This document shows, piece by piece, positions 53,734-64,000 of a DNA stretch of 64,000 bases. The stretch lies in contig JADWOT020000006.1 of the NCBI GenBank assembly GCA_036345935.2, forward strand, positions 3,599,543-3,663,542, written 5' to 3'. Source of the stretch: Taenia hydatigena (Eukaryota; Platyhelminthes; Cestoda; Cyclophyllidea; Taeniidae). How positions within the stretch are numbered: the first letter of the stretch is position 1; each line of letters opens with the position of its first letter. The position numbers and the translations under genes are program-made. The notes under the pieces are model-generated. The model saw only the letters and a list, made by a program, of their open reading frames with translations. It had not been told where the DNA came from and ran no database searches.

Positions 53734-55263
53734 GTGCAGAGCTCCCTCAAGACAGCACAGGGCGGTAAGCGTGCGTCTTCCACGCCTAAAAAGCTCTACT
53801 TCCGAATTGAAAACAATGTCTTCTATGATCCCGTAAGTGAGAAGCAGGGAGGACGCCACGTACGTCGGGTGATCAAGAGGAAGGATCGTGGGTGCAACAC
53901 GACACGAGAAGTGGAGAAGCGAGAATCTCGGTTCAAGTTGTTGTGTGCGTTTCGCCATGCCGCCAATCTCAATGCTATGGTTGAAATGGCAGCTTCTGAT
54001 CCCATACTCACTGCAAGACATCTGTCGGACGATGGAACAGCCAGACTTGCCAGCTGGATTGTGAGTGAGACAACACCAAGGCCGGCGAAACCCAAATCGA
54101 GGGAGAATGCTTCCTGGATCGCTAACGTGAGGGCGTGGACCAAGACGGCGACCTGTGGCAGGTCGGGCATTATGGAGGGAGGGGGCGGAGAAGGAGGAGG
54201 ATCAAAGGAGCCACCAAAACAGGAGACAGTGGAATTGTCGAAAACGCAACCGAAATCGCGTTTGGATTTGTCTTATGTGAAGAGCAATTTATCCGCTTTC
54301 CGACTTGCCCCACTGCAATCTACCCCCTTAACACCTTCCGGTGTTAGGACTCGCTCAGTCAGACCAACGAATGTGGGCACTGAGACACACTGTGAGTCGA
54401 GTGAGGAACCGGGATTGGATATGCCCCCTCTAGATTTGCCAAGGAATCCCTTCGAGAGTGCCATTATTAATATTCCGGTGTTGGGATTTAGAAGATGTGG
54501 CAAGACAAGTCTCCTCAACAGTCTCGTGCAGGCCGGTCCCACTGGATTCACTGCCTCGTCCACACGAACACCTACCTACTACTATCCTATGGTAGTTTTC
54601 AACTATCAGGTGTTCAATTTCCGACTCATCGACTGTCCCATGATGTTGCAGAACTTTCCTCTCTCCACACTCGACGCATGGACAGATTTTCGTGGTTGGG
54701 GTCTCCACGTGGCTGACTTCTTCATCCTTGTCTTCGATATCACCTGTGAACTCTCCTTCCAATACATGAAGCTGTTGCGCGAACAAATACTTGCCGCGAA
54801 TATGGATGTACCCATGGTGATAGTGGCAAACAAAATTGATTTGCTCAAGACTTCAAGTAGCACCGGCACACCTCACCATCCCTTGACAGCAACCCCACTC
54901 TCGCTGCAGCGACTGGGAAGGTACAACGGTCGGGTATTCTCGAAGAACCACTTGGAAGGTTGGGCTAATTTGGGAGATGGTATTTACTCCTCGTGTCCAT
55001 CACACATCTCCCTTCTGCCACACAATCACACATCAGTTGGTCTCAGCCACAAGATGGCATTTCGTCGCGACGTGGCACTGTTGGTGAAGAAGCACTGGAA
55101 GGGGTGTGTGCTGGTGGAGTGCTCGGCCCTCTACAACTTCAACACGCTGGCCATTCTCAGGGAGGTGCTACGATTTGTACAGTATCGACAGTGTAGCCAA
55201 AAGCTCTCTACAGCTCAGACGGCACAGGCGGTGTGGCAGAGGAATCAGTGTCGCATCCTTTGA
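53734..55263 (+). CDS. RASL10-like Ras-family small GTPase, right copy
   Basis: This is the same 509-codon frame as the left copy, with Cys instead of Arg at residue 54, a CGC-to-TGC change at a CpG site (53893). The domain runs from about residue 245 to 490: P-loop at 251-258, DCPM at 300-303 lacking both the glycine of DxxG and the following catalytic glutamine of Ras, NKID at 366-369, ECSAL at 462-466, and C-terminal CRIL at 506-509. In RASL10 proteins the switch II glycine is also missing, which supports the assignment; weak intrinsic GTP hydrolysis is an inference. The frame is open from 53644 after a TAG at 53641-53643, and its first ATG is at 53977-53979 (codon 82). The GTG at 53734 is only a formal start. 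AATAAA follows 57 bases after the stop. The gene lies head to head with the left copy, 1.08 kb apart. Confidence 0.8.
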   Translation: MQSSLKTAQGGKRASSTPKKLYFRIENNVFYDPVSEKQGGRHVRRVIKRKDRGCNTTREVEKRESRFKLLCAFRHAANLNAMVEMAASDPILTARHLSDDGTARLASWIVSETTPRPAKPKSRENASWIANVRAWTKTATCGRSGIMEGGGGEGGGSKEPPKQETVELSKTQPKSRLDLSYVKSNLSAFRLAPLQSTPLTPSGVRTRSVRPTNVGTETHCESSEEPGLDMPPLDLPRNPFESAIINIPVLGFRRCGKTSLLNSLVQAGPTGFTASSTRTPTYYYPMVVFNYQVFNFRLIDCPMMLQNFPLSTLDAWTDFRGWGLHVADFFILVFDITCELSFQYMKLLREQILAANMDVPMVIVANKIDLLKTSSSTGTPHHPLTATPLSLQRLGRYNGRVFSKNHLEGWANLGDGIYSSCPSHISLLPHNHTSVGLSHKMAFRRDVALLVKKHWKGCVLVECSALYNFNTLAILREVLRFVQYRQCSQKLSTAQTAQAVWQRNQCRIL

Positions 55264-55320
55264 GTCACTCTCCTCCTCTCTTCACCTCACCTGTCAAATA
55301 ACATCACGTATGTACATTGC

Positions 55321-55326
55321 AATAAA
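55321..55326 (+). terminator. Polyadenylation signal AATAAA of the right GTPase gene
   Basis: AATAAA lies 57 bases downstream of the TGA at 55261-55263, the standard hexamer at a typical distance for a short 3' UTR. It is mirrored at 51059-51064. Confidence 0.6.
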
Positions 55327-56196
55327 GGAGCATGCTCATTACGAGGGCAACTGAACCGTCTCCCACTAACTCTCTTATTCAGTGTGATGTAGATGAAGTA
55401 CAGCGTGGTCGGCTACTCTGTCGGAGGAAGCAGTGAAGGAGCGTATGCTGGGAGGGATGTAGGGAGTGAGGAAGGAGGCGGTAATGCACAGTGAGGAGGA
55501 GGGTGTATGTTTGGTTTAACTAAGTGTCTCTATGGTGATGTTTCCAGTTTATCACCCCAGCATTATGTGCATGTTCTGTTTTGCTGTACCTTGACTGCTT
55601 ACTAGCAGGGAGGAGAGGTGGCAGTTCATAATGCATCAAATTACGTGTTGCATGCAGGAACACTTCTTCTCCCCTCCTCTTCCTACACGCCTTATGGGTT
55701 CGTTCTTACCGTCACGCTGAATGAGTGTGCAATACACACCACACTACACTCGGTCAGTGAAGGAGGTGCAAGCTATTCGCCTATTTGTTTTGATTAGAAG
55801 GAGGCAGCTTGTCTTCCTCGCATTCCAGTTGAAGTGAGAGCACGAAACAGCAAACCTTACTTGTATAGATGTGAGGGTAAGTCGAATTGCACACTACATA
55901 CCAGATGCAGTAATTTGGCCATCATGAGACGGGAAAGAACGAAAGGGACGCATTCGGAGATTGGTCTAATGCAAGTGTTTATGCCCTCATTGAGCACTGC
56001 TGAAGTGGTAATGTGGTAATGCATTGCGTGACACTTGCACTCGAGTTCGCGTCGTTGTCGACTCTGTTAATTGGCGACTACAAAGGATCACACAATCTGT
56101 CACGTCTGTGTTGCATGGGAACAGGACGGGAGGTGGTTTAACAGCCATCAATGTGCAATAGTAGATGAGTAGACGTGACTTACGTGAATGGAATAA

Positions 56197-56400
56197 ATGG
56201 GGCGGTTTGACGATTCGAAACGTAGAGTTGTTCAATGTGCCTCGCAGCAGTTTCCTGTTGCAACAGGCAAATGGGAACTGTGTAGTATGGAGCGGTTTGA
56301 TGTGGATGGATTCTCGCCTTATGAGTGTCCTTCGGCCAAGGCAGGCACTGCTGACGCTGCTGTTCAGTCGGTTATGACATCGTTGAGTTTGGCGAGTTTG
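56197..56400 (+). CDS. Candidate first coding exon of an unidentified gene (right-arm copy)
   Basis: An ATG at 56197, directly after an in-frame TAA and in a favourable start context, opens a 68-codon frame that meets a strong GTAAGT donor-like site at 56401. The peptide contains the stretch WELCSMERFDVDGFSPYECP, which I do not recognise. Nearby, the frame 55798-56019 starts right after an acceptor-like TTGATTAG and passes a GGTAAGT site at 55875-55881, so a spliced gene downstream of the GTPase is conceivable. Against it, another ATG-started frame (56165-56377, 70 codons) overlaps in a different phase. Arm identity gives no evolutionary test. Confidence 0.3.
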
Positions 56401-58119
56401 GTAAGTGGTTGCTGTTTAAGCATCAACGGGACTGTGAGGGCAATGTCATCAACTTATAGCAGCTCTCACTCCTCCCACACATGACCGTTATTTGCCGCAT
56501 TTCCTTGTTTTTCGTGAAGCGTAACTGTTACATATGCAGTCAATCGGCATTTAATTAAGCCATTCACTGTTCGCCTTCGTATTATTATCTGAGTGGGGCT
56601 AGATGTGCTTCAATATGTTCGAGGCTCTCAAACCAAAGATCGGAAAAATTTTGGAGGAATAAACACCAAAACTCGAGGTGTGAGCATGTGGATTGATTTT
56701 AGATGTTTGCTTTTATGCTAGTCCTGTAATGAGTGTCACCTATGTTTACGCTACTCTGAATGTTGCCTTGTGTGTTGCCAGTTCATCGACAGGCAATTCG
56801 ATGGCACTCTTATGCCGCTGAGTGAGGTCGCCAACAGGAGTGTTAGGCAAGATTTTTGATTGCATATATAATTCCAGATACTACGAGTTCAATTCTCCTT
56901 TTGATTGGGGGATACGAGGGTTCATTTACTTCAGAATGACACCCGCTGTGAATGACAGGCTGTAAGTTGGATGCATCGAAGCTCACTTAATGTTGATTCC
57001 AAAGCCACCCACTAACACAGTGAACGCAATTATCTCAAATCAAGACTTCGCAGTTGATTATTACCCCCATGGCATCAACCACTCATGACTTTGATTGGGT
57101 GTGTGGCGTATTTTTAGTGTTCATTTATGCACTTACATGGGTGTGGATTAGTTCCTATGTGGCGGTCAATTATATGGACCTGTGATGCCTAATTTCTAGC
57201 GTTCTGAGGATCGACTGATGAGGCTTGTGTATTATTGCAGGCTGTTTTAATTGGTGGGGGAGCAGATGCACTGCACGGCTGCCATACTTAGGCTGGAGGA
57301 TGCAAGTATCTCCCCTGATATTAACTAATCTACTGTTTCATTAGCTGTCTAATGAAGCAGTTGTCTGGCTGACAGTGATTGTTTTGTGAACGGCAAATAT
57401 CAGTCACCCTTGATGTATTTTTATCGTTTCATTTTAATGATTTCGCGATTCCTGTTGGAATATCTGAGCCCTATGCACCTAAATCTGCTGACAGTGCGTG
57501 TTTAAGGTAGGCTTTTGGATAAATTGTTTTTTTTTTGGTAAAACACGGCAAACTTTAGCTTGAAGGACATTTGCTAGACAATTTTTAATGCACTATTTGA
57601 AAAAGTTTTTAGCGCTACTTTTGTGTAGGTGACAGGATGCGTTAATCTACACTTAACATTCGTTGTTGCTGTCCACAGTTTTGCACATTTCTTTTCGCTT
57701 GCACTGCCTTACGATTATGCCAGACTACTGAATCAATTGCATGGGAGGATAATGCGTATCCACAAACAAATGAGCGAACGAATCACCTCTTTCGTAATCC
57801 TAAATCCAATGCGCCCAATCGTCAAAGCATTTAATGTAAATAGAAAAGTCGGATGTATATGCAAATCTTCCGACTTTCTGCCTCGTCCAAAAGATGTGAG
57901 AGCGTGCGTGTTTTAGAGATACATCAATTTGGATGGCAGTATGTTGGAGAAATTCAAGCTGCTTGAATGTCTACCTAATGCTATCCACTAACGCATTTCG
58001 CACCTTTTTCCGCAGGCAAATTTAAGCCCTTTGTCCGCAACTAAGTAGTGCCCTCGTGGCATCAATCATTCGAAACATTGACTGCGTGGGTGCGCGACGG
58101 ATATTCGCATTTTCCATAA

Positions 58120-58560
58120 ATAAAATCTACGGAAGTTCATACCATTCCCCTACCACTGCATTTATTGTTATAAACTTACCATGCGTAAGTTTAACGTTTT
58201 AGAGATTCATCTTTCTGATTTATGTTCATGGTGCTGGTTTTATTGCCAGCTCGACGGTCCACCCACCTACTAACTAGCTCATCTAATTGAAGGGAAAGAC
58301 TGCTTTAATTAGTGGAGAAGCATTTGCATTCCGGGACTTCCCTAGGCTAGACAGGAGGATGTGAGCAGCTCCCATAATGTTAATTAATTTATAACTTTGT
58401 TAGCTCGTTAGTGAATAATTTGCTAACATTCTAAGTGACGCGTTCAATTTGAGAACGAAATTGCGTTTTGTGTAATCCTTTGCCAGTTAGAGTGACCTTG
58501 ACTATCAAAATAAATGTCGAATAGGTGGAAAATGCTTGCTGCGGATAAGTAAATAAGAAA
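58120..58560 (-). repeat. Second inverted copy of the arm-end element
   Basis: Reversed, 58250-58440 matches 49041-49170 of the left arm and 8385-8530 of unit A: a run of ATTAATTAACATTATGGGAG, then CATCCTCCTGTCTAG, then CACTAATTAAAGCAG. The sequence beyond 58440 continues to match the part upstream of 8385. The near-identical arm ends with its own copy at 57200-57344, so the element occurs twice in tandem on this side. Confidence 0.55.
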
Positions 58561-59712
58561 AAGCAAAAATGGTCCATTAACCTATGTATTGGCTCGGTGT
58601 ATGCTCAACGAGGGCACACCTACTGAAGCATAAAAAAAGGACTTACAAAAAGACGAAATGGACTGCTTTTGCCAAGCGTTTACTTAACAATTGATCTTCT
58701 GTGTAGTTTAGGCTGCCTGAAATGTAGACAATTGATCAGCATATGGAGGCAAAACTTGGAAATTCTTGGGAGCAGTGATGTCTTCCGGTTGTATTACAGC
58801 TTCTTGTCCCCATTCCCACACCAGATTCGCTATACACGAGAAGACATATAAATTTGACTTGTATAATCAGCTTCAGTAGAAGTTTCCAAGGAATAACCCA
58901 CAAAGAAAATGGTTTATTTCTTATGTGTTGAGGAGAGTGGATGTGGCAAATGACTGAGTCGGAAAGCACAGTGCCAGACTCCCTCCTGCCAATTCCATAG
59001 CACCGAACCTCGAGTTCCAAGTGTCGAGACCTTTTTAGACTTCTTGTAATTATCAGTGATTTTTTCTAGGGGCGTGTGCCCTCAGTTTCGAGTGCATCCC
59101 TTTGGCATTCAAAAAACTCTATTGAACCTTTATTTCAACCCATACACGCCTGTCACTCTAAACACTGCTAACCTTAGCTGCTCAAAAGAGAGAGTGCATG
59201 CTTCCTCCACGGTCATTTTGCATTTTGTGGCGGACGTCGACAGCGAATGACAACTTTGCTGACTTGTACTTAGGGAGGGATCATTAAGACATGCGGTCGT
59301 CAGTTTACACGAAGAGGGACAATGACGCAGACACCTTTACTTTTGCATTTTTGGACCCAAGTAAATGTATTAATGCAGTATTTGCTGTAAACAGCTCGCA
59401 TTCCGCGTTGGGACCTCTGCTCTTATTTGGCCGCATGCAGTACACAATGCCTAAGGCAAACATTACCCTCAGGTGAATTGGAGGAATAAGTGACCTTGTA
59501 AAGTCAAACAGGCCTGTGCTCCCATTCGACCTGCTTCCTTAACAAGCAAAGTAGTTGGTGAAATAACATTCGTTAAATGGAATATCCCCGGATTAGTTCT
59601 GTTACACTCATCTCCTTACACCACTTGGCAAAATTCACCTTTCAGAAGTGTCTACAACTTTGATACAGTTGATTCGCTTTTGACAGACGGTCAGTTGGAC
59701 GGGTGGAAAGGC

Positions 59713-59732
59713 ATATATATATATATATATAT
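59713..59732. repeat. (AT)10 microsatellite
   Basis: Ten uninterrupted AT dinucleotides are read directly from the sequence. The run lies inside the diverged right outer arm. Confidence 0.95.
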
Positions 59733-60690
59733 GCTTTGTAGTACTAACAAACCCATTTATTATAAATGCGCAAATACCCTTAGATATTTTAGCAAAACCA
59801 CATCACCTGCCGGTACTTTAACCTCTTCTTGTCCACGCATGCTTACGAAACCCAACTCTTTGTCCCACCAAATGGTGGTTAAAACAGCGCAATCGGTGTT
59901 GAAGTAGGCATTAATTTCTGAGTGCTACATTTGAATAAAAAAATTTATGTGTGGCATAGCGACCGACAAAGAAGGCATGGCTAGATATGGAATGCCCAAC
60001 CGAACGCCATCGCAACACACAATCCATGGCCAACATGATTTGCCTTATAAAACAGTTTATCACTGAACGCAAACAAACTAATCTCAGTCACCTGCGTTCC
60101 TATCGCATTTCTTCTGCCAACTGTCACACGTTGTTTTGTTCTCTTTTGTTTGATTTCGCTCTAATCTACTTTATTATTCTCTCTTTTCATTAAATTCGAA
60201 TATGAATGGAAGAAAGGAATCGCGTAGCATAAAGAGAATGGAATGAGGCTGAAGATGAGGGTGAATATTAATTAGCATCTACTACTACCTCTCCCTGCTT
60301 CTTCATCCCCAAAACATGAATGCAGGTGGCAAGTGATTTTAAAGACGAGATTTGGCCCAACTAAGTACTTACTAGTGCATTCCAGATTGGAAAAGTGATG
60401 TTGAGATCCGAATGCCATTTTCTAAAAAATTAAAAAGCTGCCTATGAGACCTGGTAGAGGCCTTTAAGTGGTTGCCAGTGTAATGGATTGTGTAGACACT
60501 TTGCAAGGTGAAGCAATGCCTAGTATGTGCTCCTTGAAGGTGAAGTTAGTAGGTGCTCTCCACTCCAAGGCTCGTGGCTGTCTAGTCACGGAAGTAGAAA
60601 GAAGGTGGGCGAAAGGGAAGGGTGCAAGGGTGCTTAATGCATCCTAGCTCACTCATTTACTCCTTTTGGAAAAAGGAAGTAAATAAAAGG

Positions 60691-63595
60691 GATGAGAGTA
60701 AGTAGGAGAATGTAGAAGTAACAAGTAGCTCCTAGAGATTGCTTTAAATCGAAGCGGTAGTCCACCTACGTACAGTGAACAGAGGCGCTTCTACTTAAAA
60801 GAAAATTGGCTTCTTCATTTAATAAACACGTAGATGATCCGTTTTCGTTCAAACACTGGTACCTAATGTATGTCTACTTATATTGGTGGACAGTTACCAA
60901 TGAGGCTTGCTTCAGAAAGTGCCAACGCTTCATTCTCTTAAAGTTTATGTTTGCTCTAAATATAGCTGTGGCAGTACAGTAGAACTAGAATCCAGTTCTA
61001 CCATGCTAATCATATAGAACGATTTCGATTAATATTAAATTCATGCATTAATTCAGTCAGAACTGACATACTGCAGGTCAATTTCATGGTCAATTCTCCT
61101 TTGGCACTCTAATGCAAGTGTCTATCTGTTACATGTATCAAATACCAAGTAGATATTTAGAGCCACGAGCTCTTAAAGGTTTTTGTGCTCCGAAGTCCAC
61201 CAGTCAAGCGATCGACGTGGTAAAAGGCAAGATTGGAAAGTAACGTTCAGCAGTCCCAAGGTGGTGAACTTTTCCATTTACTACGCACATTACTTACGTT
61301 TGGTTGTGATCCGCAGTGAGTGCTACGTAAGGGGCGCCCAATTTTTGATCAGCTCAAAGTAATTTGGAACAAAATGCCAACGGAGGAACAAGAAGGTGTG
61401 AATGCCACAAGACAATACTGGTGGAATCCTTCACATTGGACTGTCCGGATACCGGTCAAAAGAAGAAATGGGAGAAGTTAAGAAGAGGAAATCAAGCAAG
61501 GACGAAAGAAGGAGTCGATTAGGCAGACAAATGCGTGGGAACAACATAGCCTTAATGAAACCCGAGAAAGATGGAACGAACCATTTGAAATAATGTAGAT
61601 ATGCATAAGATGAAGCTGATTCGCGGGATTTCGTTGTTACATCGTGATTTGAAGATTTGGCTGCTAAGAACTTTCTAAAGAATTCATCAACATTGTAATC
61701 ACCAATCCCCTTTTGGAAAAACGCGCCTAAATACTAATCTTGAGGCCAGTTTTTCCCGTTTACAGTATGAAATCTTGCGCTGTGCTTTCAGGGCAAAAAT
61801 AACCTTTTCCTCTTACTGACCGATTCTCCAAGTTCTGACCACCTCTAAAGAGGAAATCAAGAAGCAACTATTCCTTCATGCCTTTGATTTGTACTGGATA
61901 ATATGAGGTAGTGGAATGGCCTCAGTGCCGACTGTTATTTGGCCTCGGAAAGCCAGCAATTTGATGTGAACAGTGAATAACTACAATGCACTAAGTGATC
62001 GCGCCTTGAAAATATGCACTTGCATGGGATTGGAGGTGTGTTGGGTTTATTAATGACGTGGTAGTTCACTCAGTGGAAATAGAGCGTCCGCTTGAAGGTT
62101 GAGCATCCATATTTGCGTCATGATTCATCGTAACAGTATATTTACGACTTCAAATCCCACATAACAAATCTAAGTAGAACTTCCACCCCTGCTTTGGCTT
62201 TGAGGGAACAAAAACTTGGGAAACAAAATGGCTTTGCGCAGAAAATTCGCCTTAGGATATACATAAAAGCCCTCTTAAGGGGTTCCGTTTATCGTAAATT
62301 ACTTAATCCCAGGCAAATGATTACCGCACATTTTTTTTGTTTTCAGTCCCAACAACTGTTTAGACACCCTAAACTCATAAAATGCACTTGGGCGGAAGCA
62401 TCTGGCGCTCACTAGAGAGTTGGTATTTGAAGTAGTTTAACATTAGTTGACAAAAAATAAGGACCGAATGGTTTGTTTTTTGAGCAATGTGGGTAGACTA
62501 AATGAGATGCGATTGAGACACATAACGGTAGTCAAGAGCCTCCAAGGTAAGCCAACTAGTAGGATTCACATGCTTGCTTAAGGGCTTGCCTTGAAGTCAG
62601 TTAATAACTTAGAGTTTTTCGTTAACTTAACAGCAAAAATAGCCGCCTAACATAAAAATCATTGCTTCATGGAAAATTCTGATTAACTGACCGCTTCCCA
62701 TCTTCTCATCCCTATCATGCACTGGCCGGCTAGTTTTCGCCTAGCCAGAGATATGCCGATATCTCGTAGATTTATAAAACTTGAGGCGTACAGGTAAGAC
62801 CAGGTTGGATGGTCTCACTCTGTATGCGATTCTATCCAGTATACTGCGGACGAATGGCTATACCTTATAAACTATTCATATCTTTTAGTATTACAATTGA
62901 CTTAAATGAAGTAGTAAAGACATCACATTTTTGCCGCACGCTAGACCCATCCATGGAAGGCGATTTCACCACATCAGTATCCTTCCGGCTTTGTATATTG
63001 CTCTGCATTAGCGCTTTAGACTGAAAGCCACTCAAAGGAATTAGTACCGCGAGGATCGACACTTAGATTGTTCATCAATCAGGTAAGTTTGACTAGAAAT
63101 AAACAAGACCCAGGTTATGCTCCCCATAATAAGCTAAATTTGACAGGATGGTGTACTTGGCGGTCATGAAGCGGCCATGTGTCACACCTTCGTCTCCACT
63201 GTTCAGACATCAAATTATCCCACTTTACAAGGTAAGTAGTTATGTATCCTACAACCATTTTCCGCAAATCTCAAAGAAAAATTTAAATAGATTTGGTTGA
63301 CTAGACTTGCTTTAGAAAGCATGAAGGCAATTTTTTACCTATTAATCGTAAAGACTTAATGCTTGGTTCCGTTAAGGACCACAAATTATGCAATCTCCCG
63401 ATAAGCTTGTAGTCACCGAGCTTACTTTTATGCTTGCAACAACAAAAACATTATTTTAACTAATGCCTAAGCCAAAGAGATGCAAAACGAACCAAACAGG
63501 GATCACACTTAACTACATTAGGGCGTGAAACAACGAGTCGGTTTAATCGTTTTTCGCGTGATTGTCCCTATGATCTTAAAATACTAGCGAATCAG
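60691..63595. other. Non-coding stretch, no gene recognised
   Basis: Open frames reach at most 73 codons and show no motif. The tract lies between the old inverted repeat and the third GTPase copy, and is likely part of another decayed repeat unit, but I could not align it with confidence. Confidence 0.4.
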
Positions 63596-64000
63596 CTGCA
63601 CTGAATAGGGTGGGGATTTTCGAGAAACCACTTTAAAGGTTGAACCAATTTAGGAGATGGTATTTACTCCTCGTGTCCATCACACATCTCCCTTCTGCCA
63701 CACAATCACACATCAGTTGGTCTCAGCCACAAGATGGCATTTCGTCGCGACGTGGCACTGTTGGTGAAGAAGCACTGGAAGGGGTGTGTGCTGGTGGAGT
63801 GCTCGGCCCTCTACAACTTCAACACGCTGGCCATTCTCAGGGAGGTGCTACGATTTGTACAGTATCGACAGTGTAGCCAAAAGCTCTCTACAGCTCAGAC
63901 TGCACAGGCGGTGTGGCAGAGGAATCAGTGTCGCATCCTTTGAGTCAAATTCCTACTCGCGTCATCTTTCTTGTCATCGAACATCACAAAACTTTAAGTG
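63596..64000 (+). pseudogene. Third, truncated copy of the RASL10-like GTPase gene
   Basis: From 63653 to 63947 this is identical to 54973-55267 of the right gene except for one silent third-position change at 63901 (ACG to ACT). Before 63653 the match weakens: 63608-63652 aligns with differences, and the Trp codon corresponding to residue 410 is TGA at 63641-63643. After 63947 the 3' flank again aligns only loosely (AACATCAC word at 63981-63988) up to the window edge. The P-loop, switch regions and NKID are absent. A 69-codon ATG frame (63734-63943) matches the intact C-terminus including ECSAL and CRIL, but alone it could not bind GTP. It is a pseudogene with a recently refreshed 3' end. 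Confidence 0.8.

Larger units (their letters stand above)
53431..57344 (-). repeat. Right arm of the near-perfect 3.9-kb palindrome
   Basis: This is the reverse complement of 49041-52953 with five substitutions (at 53671, 53893, 55655, 55782 and 56131) and one extra C in the run 53530-53533. The match ends sharply at 57344. The next bases outward (57345-57385) are diverged, but when reversed they still align with 49000-49040, sharing CTTCA and CAGCCA/CAGTCAA words. The end therefore lies within older homologous sequence. The arm carries the plus-strand GTPase gene, its polyadenylation signal and a candidate second exon. Confidence 0.9.
57345..60690 (-). repeat. Outer, diverged right arm of the old inverted repeat
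   Basis: Reverse-complemented, this region aligns piecewise with 46240-49040, by the anchors listed for that feature. The sum of paired coordinates shifts from 106385 in the inner arms to about 107000 here, so this side is some 600 bp longer, partly explained by a second inverted copy of the arm-end element at 58120-58560. Open frames such as 57629-57916 (95 codons) have no recognisable motif. Confidence 0.65.

Noticed and set aside
57629..57916. 95-codon plus-strand frame just outside the right arm
   Set aside because: It lies in the diverged repeat, starts at GTG, and the corresponding left-flank sequence does not keep the frame as far as I can tell.

Overview
The window looks like a gene-poor stretch of an animal genome. 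It has long non-coding tracts, splice-site-like signals, AATAAA polyadenylation signals, and one clear protein family, a RASL10-type Ras-like GTPase, which is known from animals. Base composition and layout would fit a flatworm such as a tapeworm, but that is a guess. I see no rRNA, tRNA, CRISPR array or autonomous transposon.

The one convincing gene is present twice, head to head, in the arms of a large palindrome. The left arm is 49041-52953 (gene on the minus strand, 51122-52651). The right arm is 53431-57344 (gene on the plus strand, 53734-55263). Read against each other by eye over their whole length, the arms differ by five substitutions and one single-base indel, about 99.85% identity. 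A 477-bp, AT-richer, non-duplicated spacer (52954-53430) separates them. The palindrome sits inside an older and strongly diverged inverted repeat whose traces reach about 46240 on the left and 60690 on the right. Near-identity stops abruptly at both outer ends, inside sequence that is still recognisably homologous. This looks like arm-to-arm gene conversion, a very recent re-duplication, or an assembly artefact.

A third, truncated copy of the gene (63596 to the window end) is a pseudogene with an in-frame stop. Inside it is a 295-bp tract (63653-63947) that matches the intact genes at all but one base, with diverged sequence on both sides: a second conversion-like footprint. A fourth, much older fossil of the gene's 3' end lies at 6590-7137 on the minus strand.

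Most of the remaining sequence that can be explained is a low-copy, diverged repeat family of about 4 kb. Its pieces lie at 3055-3900, 7370-11400, 17580-22060, 22330-24300, 27600-29280 and 46240-49460, with inverted pieces at 57200-60690. The family includes sequence from downstream of the GTPase gene, so the locus may have grown by repeated segmental duplication of a gene-plus-flank unit, most copies having decayed. A separate tandem duplication with a period of roughly 0.9 kb lies at 31870-33720. The remaining tracts (about 1-3 kb, 3.9-6.6 kb, 11.4-17.6 kb, 24.3-27.6 kb, 29.3-31.9 kb, 33.7-46.2 kb and 60.7-63.6 kb) hold only short open frames that I cannot support as genes.
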